From: Balneolaceae bacterium UBA3186
Lineage (GTDB): Bacteria > Bacteroidota > Rhodothermia > Balneolales > Balneolaceae
DNA length: 64,000 bases
Assembly (NCBI GenBank): GCA_002364085.1
Contig: DEXK01000011.1
Span: forward strand, 1 to 64,000
Direction: 5' to 3'
In this document: piece after piece, positions 43,797 through 51,186 of the stretch
Numbering within the stretch: the stretch's first letter is position 1
Layout of the letters: each line of letters opens with the position of its first letter
Notes under the pieces: model-generated
What the model was told of the DNA's origin: nothing
What the model saw: only the letters and a program-made list of their open reading frames with translations
Database searches by the model: none
Position numbers and translations under genes: made by a program

Positions 43797-44726
43797 TTAC
43801 CTATCTGCAAACACTTTTACTTTTGTAGTATCTATGAATTCCATGTAATTCTTAGCAACTGGATTATCGTATATAAATATTTTCTTTAATGAATCGAGAT
43901 TATTTATTGTTTCTGGAAGCTCTGAAAAGTTATTCCGTTTAGCATATAAGAGATTCAAAGACTTAAAATTACCGATTGATTTAGGTAAACTTTCCCACTC
44001 ATTACCTTGTATCCAAAGTTCTTTTAAGTTTACAAGCTCTTGCAATAACTCGATTGTTTCTTTGGGGTCTAAATTGGGATTACCACCTATATAAAGTCTT
44101 TCAAGATTAGTAAATAATAAAAGTTCTTTAGGTAAAGAATATAGATTAGAATTTACAAGAGATAAATGTTTTAAAGCTGAAGGGTTTTCAATCATAGAAA
44201 ATGATATCTGTAAATCTATTTCTGGATTTACAGATAAGCTAAGATCCTCCAAATTATCAATATTGGCAATTTCAATAGGTATTACCTTAAGACCTAGATC
44301 ATTAAGAGAGACTCTCCTAATCTTACGTTCATTAACATTTGAAAAATCCTTTACATTGGAGTCAATATCGTGCTTTACATATTCTGTGGAATCTGAACTA
44401 GCATAGTTACTGTTGGCATAAGGGTTTCTTTCTAGAAACTGGTTATTCAATACTTGATACCCAATTTGTAAAATTAAGAACCCTGCCAATGCACCTGAAA
44501 ATACACCAGCTGTACCAAATAAATAGGTCTTTAAAAATTTTTCTCGCTCAAGTAAAAATGAAATAATAGGCGCAACAATCAATAATTGAGCAATAAGACC
44601 GATTAAAGAAAAAAGCATTATTCCTAAATCTCCACCAGATTCTCCCCAAAGTCTAAAGAAAATGACACAATAATAAGTTAAGTAGATAAGGAAGTTGATT
44701 AGTATTGAAAGAGTTGTCTTCTTCAT
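43797..44726 (-). CDS. cassette gene: membrane protein with leucine-rich repeats
   Basis: This 309-residue protein has three transmembrane segments in the first about 105 residues (for example IMLFSLIGLIAQLLIVAPII). About six leucine-rich repeats follow (ENPSALKHLSLVNSNLYSLP, LVNLKELWIQGNEWESLP, FKSLNLLYAKRNNFSELP, LDSLKKIFIYDNP). LRRs bind proteins, so a membrane-displayed recognition role is likely but unproven. It is the most upstream cassette of the array; an ACCTAAC core lies 15 bases before its ATG. At 930 bp it is the largest cassette here. Confidence 0.75.
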   Translation of the reverse strand: MKKTTLSILINFLIYLTYYCVIFFRLWGESGGDLGIMLFSLIGLIAQLLIVAPIISFLLEREKFLKTYLFGTAGVFSGALAGFLILQIGYQVLNNQFLERNPYANSNYASSDSTEYVKHDIDSNVKDFSNVNERKIRRVSLNDLGLKVIPIEIANIDNLEDLSLSVNPEIDLQISFSMIENPSALKHLSLVNSNLYSLPKELLLFTNLERLYIGGNPNLDPKETIELLQELVNLKELWIQGNEWESLPKSIGNFKSLNLLYAKRNNFSELPETINNLDSLKKIFIYDNPVAKNYMEFIDTTKVKVFADR

Positions 44727-44740
44727 TTGAATTATAAGCT

Positions 44741-44747
44741 ACCTAAC
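44741..44747 (-). repeat. upstream recombination core of the array (ACCTAAC)
   Basis: ACCTAAC (GTTAGGT on the minus strand) matches the attC core consensus and lies 15 bases before the first cassette gene. A second GTTAGGA heptamer is about 90 bases away at 44831-44837, but the sequence between lacks the paired arms of the other sites. It may be an attI-like or decayed site. The rest of 44748-44885 shows no gene. Confidence 0.5.
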
Positions 44748-44885
44748 ATAATATTATCCAAACAAGGATTTTCCCAGTTTGTTCCGATAAAATCTAAAAA
44801 TTGACTCTAAAATACTAGTAAACAAGGAAGTTAGGATTTTATCATGATAAAAATGGTTTCTAAAATTCCCGAATAAATCTCAAAT

Positions 44886-46352
44886 TCAATCAAACCTACC
44901 AATCAACTCTACTGCATTAACAGCACTTTGTATCACCAAGGGAATGCCACCACCGGGATGAGTAGAGCCACCTACAAAGTACAAACCTTCAATTTCGCGG
45001 GACTTGTTTCTGGGTCGGAGGAAAGCTGAGAATTTATCGTTGGAGGAAGTGCCGTAAATACTGCCTTTGTTAGATAAGTATTGATCGTAGAAATCCTGAG
45101 GATTAATTTCTTTGCGGTAGGTGATATGCTCCGAAAGATTGCTCAAACCACGATTCTGTAATTCCCTTATCACCTTATCCCCATATTTACTATCACTCCA
45201 ATCATAAGAATCACTCAAATAAGGAGCATTCACCAATACAAATAAATTAGAACTATTTTCTGGAGCGTGATCTTTATCTGTGTAAGAGGTATTGGCGATG
45301 TAGATGGTCGGATCATCGGGCATTATCTTATCTTCAAAGATCTGTTTGAATTCCAGTTCATAATCAGCGGAAAAGAAAATGTTGTGATGAATAAGCTGCT
45401 CGTATTGTTTGTCAATGCCCAATAACATCACAAATCCCGAACAGGAGGGTTCTAAATCTTGTTGTTTTTCTTTTCGTTTGGCTGAAATACTGAAATCGTC
45501 AATCAAATTCAGGATGGTTTCCGAAGCATCACTATTGGCAACCACAAGATCGCACTCTAACAACTCTCCGGATTCAGTTTCCACTCCTTTAATTTTGCCT
45601 TCCAGTACATGAATACGGTCTACTTTTGAATTGTATTCAATAGAAGCACCCAAAGAAGTCGCCAGATCATGCAAACATTCCGCAACTCTGTATAATCCAC
45701 CTTTGATGTAATAGCCGCCTTCATTCAGTTCGATATGAGGAATCACATTCAGCGTAGCCGGAGCTTGATAAGGAGAAGAGCCATTGTACGTGGTGAAGCG
45801 TTTAAAGAACTGTTGCAGGTACGGAGATTCGAAATAGGAGTCTACACGTTTACTGACTGTTGTAAAGGCATCGATTCCCAAAAAAGAAAACAGATTGAGA
45901 TTTTTCAGATCCGAAATATTGTATAGTGGATTCAGTATAAATGCATTTCGGGTCTTTTTATCTAGCGACTCAGCGTATTCCAAAAATTTGATGTAGGACT
46001 TCTCATCATCAGGAGCAATTCTTCGGATCTCTTTCAACATCTGCGCACGATCGCTGTAATTATCGAATTGCATACCATCCTGAAAGAAATACCGACAGTT
46101 TATGTCCAGTGGAACCATTTCAAGCTCTTTGGAGAGGGAAGTACCGCATTCCTGCAGCAGTCCGTCCAGAATATAAGGCATGGTAAACAGGGAAGGACCG
46201 GTATCGAAACGAAATCCATTTGCCGTGATCTCATTCATCTTGCCGCCCACGCTGTCGTTCTTTTCCAGAATGGTTACTGAATGACCTTGTTTGGCAAGCA
46301 AACAACCTGCGGATAATCCTCCGATTCCCGCTCCGATAATGATTATATTCAT
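44886..46352 (-). CDS. CrtI/CrtD-type FAD-dependent carotenoid desaturase
   Basis: This 488-residue flavin amine-oxidase-fold protein has an N-terminal dinucleotide-binding motif (IIGAGIGGLSAGCLLAKQGH, then EKNDSVGGKMNE), substrate-domain motifs GGYYIKGGLYRVAECL and YNGSSPYQAPATLNVIP, and a C-terminal FAD signature GLYFVGGSTHPGGGIPLVI. It is of the phytoene desaturase family. Without crtB or other pathway genes beside it I cannot separate CrtI from 1-hydroxycarotenoid desaturase (CrtD) or a ketolase. It is chromosomal and directly upstream of the cassette array. Confidence 0.85.
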   Translation of the reverse strand: MNIIIIGAGIGGLSAGCLLAKQGHSVTILEKNDSVGGKMNEITANGFRFDTGPSLFTMPYILDGLLQECGTSLSKELEMVPLDINCRYFFQDGMQFDNYSDRAQMLKEIRRIAPDDEKSYIKFLEYAESLDKKTRNAFILNPLYNISDLKNLNLFSFLGIDAFTTVSKRVDSYFESPYLQQFFKRFTTYNGSSPYQAPATLNVIPHIELNEGGYYIKGGLYRVAECLHDLATSLGASIEYNSKVDRIHVLEGKIKGVETESGELLECDLVVANSDASETILNLIDDFSISAKRKEKQQDLEPSCSGFVMLLGIDKQYEQLIHHNIFFSADYELEFKQIFEDKIMPDDPTIYIANTSYTDKDHAPENSSNLFVLVNAPYLSDSYDWSDSKYGDKVIRELQNRGLSNLSEHITYRKEINPQDFYDQYLSNKGSIYGTSSNDKFSAFLRPRNKSREIEGLYFVGGSTHPGGGIPLVIQSAVNAVELIGRFD

Positions 46353-46429
46353 GCAATTAAAAATTTAATGGTAATGGATTGCGATCTGCCCATGCAAATG
46401 ATAATGTGGATATTTTTGATGTACGAACA

Positions 46430-46490
46430 GCCGTAACGGCGGACAGCCATCTGCCCGTGACGGTAGGGGCGGATGGCTATCCGCCCGCCC
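46430..46490. repeat. GC-rich REP-like palindrome
   Basis: GCCGTAACGGC (46430-46440) is a small palindrome. GGACAGCCATCTGCCC (46441-46456) and GGGCGGATGGCTATCC (46467-46482) form a 16-bp stem with G-T pairs, and GGGCGGAT/ATCCGCCC forms a second tight hairpin. The element is far richer in G and C than its surroundings and sits in the divergent gap between crtI-like and the methyltransferase. Confidence 0.75.
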
Positions 46491-46525
46491 TTGAACAAGA
46501 AACACATTTATATTTCAAAATAGGA

Positions 46526-47707
46526 ATGAAAAATAAATTCTCTGAAGAAAGTATTGATTTCATAAAAGATCATATCAATGATGATCCCGCTGAGATTATG
46601 CTTCAGTCCCGGAAGTTTCCGGAGCTGCCGATGAGAGATATTGTGGTACAGATCGCATCCCGACAAAAAGCGAAGAATAAATTACCGGAATGGTTTGGTA
46701 ATTATGACCTGATATTACCTCCTAAACAAAATCTGGAACAGGCTTCTTCAGAGATTACGGCAAAGTTTAAAGCTCGTTTTGTGGAAGGAGATTCGCTTAT
46801 TGATCTGACCGGAGGAACCGGAGTTGATACTTTTTATCTATCGCAAAAAATGAGGTCGACGGTTTATGTAGAACCGAATGAAGAACTTTGTGCAGTGTCA
46901 AAACACAATTTTGAAGTTCTTGGGGCAAATATTAAAGTTCAAAACTCTACAGCTGAAGACATACTCAATCATAACCTTGTTCAGTCTGATTGGATATTTA
47001 TAGATCCTTCCAGACGCGATGATGCGGAAAACAGAGTGTATGCTCTGGAAGATTGTGAGCCAAATGTGATTGAGCTGGAAGAACAGTTGTTGAATTCCGC
47101 CAAGAATGTGTTTATCAAAGCATCGCCAATGCTGGATATCAAGAAAACTATACAGCAGTTTAGTTCCTGTTATAAAGTACAGATAGTCACCGTAGACAAT
47201 GAAGTAAAGGAGTTGTTGATCTATCTGAATAAAGAATTTTCAGGTGAAGCTGATATTGAAGCCTGGAATATTTCAGAGAAAAGGGAAGAGGAACAATTTT
47301 CATTCAAATATTCAACAGAAGAAACTAGTGACTTTGATATAGAAGGGCCTCAAAAATATCTATATGAACCTAATGCAGCCTTAATGAAAGCAGGTGCTTA
47401 TAAATTGATCGGTTCTAAATTTGATGTTAAGAAAGTACATCCAAATACACATTTATATACTTCTGATGATCTTTTAGAAAATTTTCCGGGAAAGAAATTA
47501 CTGATCAAAGAAGTGTTTAGTCCGGCTAAGAAGGAAATAAAAAAAAGAATTAAGAACGGCACTGTTAATGTGATCGTCAGGAATTACCCGATGGGAGCAA
47601 ACGAGATCAAAAAGAAATTCGGACTAAAAGATGGGGGAGATGACTTCCTGATCTTTTGTGAGACTGAATCAGTAGGTTTAAGAGCAATTTGGTGTGAGAG
47701 GGTTTAG
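46526..47707 (+). CDS. THUMP-like domain class I methyltransferase
   Basis: This 393-residue SAM methyltransferase has a Rossmann motif I at DLTGGTGVDTFYLSQK, an acidic motif VYVEPNEEL and a DPSRRD motif (IFIDPSRRDDAEN) in place of the NPPY type. A C-terminal THUMP-like domain follows (about 300-390, GKKLLIKEVFSPAKKEIKKR). Related Bacteroidota proteins (PG_1098 type) probably modify RNA. The ATG at 46526 was chosen over a TTG-initiated extension that reads through the REP-like repeat. Confidence 0.8.
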   Translation: MKNKFSEESIDFIKDHINDDPAEIMLQSRKFPELPMRDIVVQIASRQKAKNKLPEWFGNYDLILPPKQNLEQASSEITAKFKARFVEGDSLIDLTGGTGVDTFYLSQKMRSTVYVEPNEELCAVSKHNFEVLGANIKVQNSTAEDILNHNLVQSDWIFIDPSRRDDAENRVYALEDCEPNVIELEEQLLNSAKNVFIKASPMLDIKKTIQQFSSCYKVQIVTVDNEVKELLIYLNKEFSGEADIEAWNISEKREEEQFSFKYSTEETSDFDIEGPQKYLYEPNAALMKAGAYKLIGSKFDVKKVHPNTHLYTSDDLLENFPGKKLLIKEVFSPAKKEIKKRIKNGTVNVIVRNYPMGANEIKKKFGLKDGGDDFLIFCETESVGLRAIWCERV

Positions 47708-47759
47708 TTCGTCCAAGCGAGACGCTTAAACCAAGAACTAGAAAGGTTAATTTAAAATA

Positions 47760-49103
47760 TTACAACGCATCGATGGCTTCATCCATCCAGCTTAATCGAT
47801 CAGATATCCAATCTTTAAGGTAGTTGACCTCATCGTTGTAAGTATCACCCACAAAGTTATTTGGGTGAACATCGGTACCAAGTATATCCCAGGTTGTAAA
47901 GTTTCTTTCAGCGGCTCCTGTTTCATTAAGTAGAGTTGAGTAATTATCTATCATCATATTTAGATTATTCAACGATAAATCGTCGTTACGGAGCTTGGTC
48001 CATCGATCTTTAAGTTGACCTACAAATGCAGGGTCTTCAAGAAATCTGCTCCACCAAAATGGAACTTGCTGATCATGATTTCCGCATCTTTCATTAAATT
48101 TATAGGCCCAGACATTTGTTTCTCCGGCACTGCAGTAGTCAACATTTCCCAGAGAATAATTAAAGTCCCAAACCGGCCCCATATTTAACTTTCCATTTTT
48201 ATCCTTAGTTAAATACGTACTTAAACGGTATGCATCTACATTATTTGTGAGTTCATTTACAAGAAAGAAATCTATAAAACTGGAAACATTAATGAATGAA
48301 AGATATCCGGTTACCGGGTCAGTAAAATTCTGTGATGCTAAAGCGCTTTCAAATCCATTTACGTAGTTTTGGATATAATTTTTTTGTTGATCTGTGATCT
48401 CGTCAGCGCCCGGTTCTTCATAAACAAAATTAACTTGTTGTCCACTTTCAGCAAAAGGAGGCGGGTAATTCGAAGTAAAGGAGTCATTTATTTTTTCTTC
48501 GTCATCTCTGTCGATTTGCAGAATATATCCTCCTGTCAGGTCCTCACCTGAGTTCTCATCCGGATTTAATTTACTGATATCAATACGGTTTTCATCTCTT
48601 TTCAGCTTTTCAGAAAGTACATAAACTCCCTGATAATCATCATTTAGATTGAATTCTACGAGTAAACTTCTACTAGCGTAGTGCCCCATTTCTCTGAATA
48701 GATCATACACGAATATATTTCTAATCAGAGTTTTGTCGCTATAAGGCCCGTTTAACACCCAGTCTTCTTCGGCAGGCAAACCCAATAGAGCAACGTCCAC
48801 ATCTAAATTTACATTATCAGCGTCTCTGGTTTCAAAGCTATAGGATTTTTTTGGGAAATTCTGAGAACTGGAGCCGCGAGATTCAATGGCAATATTGCCT
48901 TCAAAATTGACCTCATTATCAATAGAGATTGATAAAATGCCATTAATTTTAGGGTTATTAGGTATGGGATTTCCAAATGTATTTAGATGTAATACAGGGA
49001 GAACGTCTTGTAGAATTATTTCTCCTTTATCATTATTTGTATTGCAACCTAAAACAGTTATTGAAATTAGTATTAAGGCAAATTGAAAAAGCTTTTTGGT
49101 CAT
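47760..49103 (-). CDS. CotH-family lipoprotein
   Basis: This 447-residue lipoprotein (start at MTKKLFQFALILISITVLG followed by Cys) has a mature CotH-like protein-kinase-fold domain. Segments include IAIESRGSSSQNFPKKSYSF, EDWVLNGPYSDKTLIRNIF, GVYVLSEKLKRDENRIDISK, GGYILQIDRDD and MGPVWDFNYSLGN. CotH was first described as a spore-coat protein kinase, but this group is non-sporulating, so here it is an envelope enzyme of unknown target. The more upstream ATG at 49193 would add 30 residues before the signal peptide. Confidence 0.82.
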   Translation of the reverse strand: MTKKLFQFALILISITVLGCNTNNDKGEIILQDVLPVLHLNTFGNPIPNNPKINGILSISIDNEVNFEGNIAIESRGSSSQNFPKKSYSFETRDADNVNLDVDVALLGLPAEEDWVLNGPYSDKTLIRNIFVYDLFREMGHYASRSLLVEFNLNDDYQGVYVLSEKLKRDENRIDISKLNPDENSGEDLTGGYILQIDRDDEEKINDSFTSNYPPPFAESGQQVNFVYEEPGADEITDQQKNYIQNYVNGFESALASQNFTDPVTGYLSFINVSSFIDFFLVNELTNNVDAYRLSTYLTKDKNGKLNMGPVWDFNYSLGNVDYCSAGETNVWAYKFNERCGNHDQQVPFWWSRFLEDPAFVGQLKDRWTKLRNDDLSLNNLNMMIDNYSTLLNETGAAERNFTTWDILGTDVHPNNFVGDTYNDEVNYLKDWISDRLSWMDEAIDAL

Positions 49104-49225
49104 CATAGTCTTCTTAACTGCATTATGAATTCTATATGTAGAGATCTGAGAACTATAATACATTCTACTCATAATATCTGATGATTTCTCCATTTCGGTT
49201 TCGTTTACTCGCCTGTTTTCTTGTT

Positions 49226-50632
49226 TTATCTTAATCGAAGTTTAGCAACTGCTTCAACATGATACGTTTGAGGAAACATATCAACGGGTTGCACTTCAAT
49301 TATTTCATAAACTTCATCTAATTCTTTTAAATCTCTTGCCATTGTTGAGCTGTCACAGCTCACATATACCAATTTGGGTACTTTTAGTTCTTTAAGTCTT
49401 TTAACTACGTCTGGGTGCATTCCTGCACGTGGAGGATCTGTAATCAACACATCAGGAGCACCAAATGTATTCACCATTTCTTCAGTGAATACATCTTTCA
49501 TATCACCTTTAATAAAAGAAACATTATCTACATTATTTTCTTTGGCGTTGAATTTTGCGTTTTCAACAGCTACTTCAACAAGTTCTATACCTAAGACTTT
49601 CTCTGCCTTTTGGCTCATAAATAAACTTAATGTTCCAACACCGCAATACAGATCATATACTATTTCTCCATCCTGCAGATCGGCGTATTCTCTTGCCACT
49701 TCGTAAAGTCGTTCAGCTTGAGCTGTATTTGTTTGGAAGAATGCATTAGGGTGAATTTTAAAAGTATGATTACCAATTTTATCAACTATAAAACCTGGAC
49801 CAAAAATTACTTTTTCAATTCTACCGATGGAAGTAGGGCTTTTTGTGTCGTTGATGTTATTGACAATGGTTGTGATGATCGGAAATTGCTCAAGTAACTC
49901 ATCGGATAGTTTCTTAATTAGTTCCTGATCATCCTGATATGTAACCAAATTTACCATAAAATCATCAGTGTGATAAGAGTTCCTGATCATCAAATGGCGC
50001 ATAAAACCCTCGTGTTTCAACGCGTCAAAAGGAGGGATGTCATGCTTGATGCAATAATTTCGAACAAAATCTAATATCTCAAACGACTCTTTATGTTGTA
50101 AATGGCATTCGTTCAAATTAAGGATCTTATCAAACCTTCCCGGAGCGTGCATCCCGGCTGCAAAACCTGAATCGTCAACAAATTCATCTTTATTAATTTC
50201 ATCTTGAGTAAGCCAGCGTCTATTCGCAAAACTATATTCCATTTTGTTACGATAATAGAACTCAGATTCACTTCCCATAGCAGGATGAATTATCGTGTCT
50301 GTTAAACCACCTAGTCTTCTTATATGATCAGCTACTTGTTGGCCTTTGTATTCCAGTTGCTTGGCATAAGGAACGTGTTGCCAGCTACACCCGCCACAAA
50401 CGTTGGCGTGTTGGCATTTCGGTTTAATGCGGTCTTTACTGGGTTCTAAAACTTCTAAAAGCTTAGCCTCTCTATAATTTTTCTTCTTTTTTATGATGCG
50501 CGCTTTAACTACATCACCGGGAGCTGTTCCATAAACGAATACAGCTAAACCATCAACTTTGGCTACTCCTTTCCCTCTAAAAGCCGCACTTTCAATTTCC
50601 AGGGTGACTTCTTCGCCTTTTTTAAGAGCCAT
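49226..50632 (-). CDS. rlmD: 23S rRNA (uracil-5-)-methyltransferase RlmD-like
   Basis: This 468-residue RumA/TrmA-family enzyme has an N-terminal TRAM domain (about 1-60), iron-sulfur Cys residues in KCQHANVCGGCSW, a SAM site VYDLYCGVGTLSLFMSQ, catalytic TDPPRAGMHPDVV and the nucleophile region LVYVSCDSSTMARDL. RlmD methylates U1939 of 23S rRNA; RlmC-type specificity cannot be excluded from sequence alone. It lies three bases after the cyclic-nucleotide-binding gene. Confidence 0.9.
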   Translation of the reverse strand: MALKKGEEVTLEIESAAFRGKGVAKVDGLAVFVYGTAPGDVVKARIIKKKKNYREAKLLEVLEPSKDRIKPKCQHANVCGGCSWQHVPYAKQLEYKGQQVADHIRRLGGLTDTIIHPAMGSESEFYYRNKMEYSFANRRWLTQDEINKDEFVDDSGFAAGMHAPGRFDKILNLNECHLQHKESFEILDFVRNYCIKHDIPPFDALKHEGFMRHLMIRNSYHTDDFMVNLVTYQDDQELIKKLSDELLEQFPIITTIVNNINDTKSPTSIGRIEKVIFGPGFIVDKIGNHTFKIHPNAFFQTNTAQAERLYEVAREYADLQDGEIVYDLYCGVGTLSLFMSQKAEKVLGIELVEVAVENAKFNAKENNVDNVSFIKGDMKDVFTEEMVNTFGAPDVLITDPPRAGMHPDVVKRLKELKVPKLVYVSCDSSTMARDLKELDEVYEIIEVQPVDMFPQTYHVEAVAKLRLR

Positions 50633-50634
50633 GT

Positions 50635-51174
50635 TTATTCTTCAGAATTATTTTCGTAGTAAGTATCAAATTGAATTTGGAGTGCCTTTTCCTGCCCGGC
50701 AACTTCTTCAATAATGAATGTAGCTTGTTCCAATTGTCTTAGAGCTATATTGGTAAGAGATTGAAGAAATTTAACTGCTATTTGGGGGTGTCGATCTCTT
50801 AAAACCTCAAAATCAGGCTGAAAAAAGCCTAATAGTTGGCAATCGGTTACACATTGAGCAGTAGCTTTTCGTCTTAAATTATAACCAATAGAAAGTGCAC
50901 CGAAACTGTCAGGTGCATCTAGTATAAATTTGTTAGAACTATCAGAATGATCGTTACCCGGATTGGCGTCTAGCATTAATTCGATCTTGCCATCCTGTAT
51001 AAAATACATTCCTGTTCCAGGATCATTTCTGTAGAATACGTATTCGCCTTCTTTATAGTCTCTTTTATGGCAGAGTTGAAGAAATTCATACCGTTCAGGA
51101 GATGATAAATTCTTTAGAAATTTGGAGCCAAATACGATGCTCAATTGTTGCTTAATATTTGTGATTTTTCCCAT
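50635..51174 (-). CDS. lone cyclic-nucleotide-binding domain protein
   Basis: This 179-residue protein has a cNMP-binding beta-roll (about 25-140, YKEGEYVFYRNDPGTGMYFI, then DSFGALSIGYNLRRKATAQC as the phosphate-binding cassette) and a C-terminal helix. It has no helix-turn-helix, so it is not a CRP/FNR transcription factor. It could be a regulatory subunit reading cyclic nucleotides made by the two cyclases at 19.7 and 34.3 kb; that link is inference. The gene is coupled to rlmD. Confidence 0.82.
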   Translation of the reverse strand: MGKITNIKQQLSIVFGSKFLKNLSSPERYEFLQLCHKRDYKEGEYVFYRNDPGTGMYFIQDGKIELMLDANPGNDHSDSSNKFILDAPDSFGALSIGYNLRRKATAQCVTDCQLLGFFQPDFEVLRDRHPQIAVKFLQSLTNIALRQLEQATFIIEEVAGQEKALQIQFDTYYENNSEE

Positions 51175-51186
51175 ATCTAAATAACG

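Noticed and set aside
47760..49103. CotH protein as evidence of sporulation
   Set aside because: CotH-like kinases occur in many non-sporulating envelopes; no other sporulation gene is in the window.
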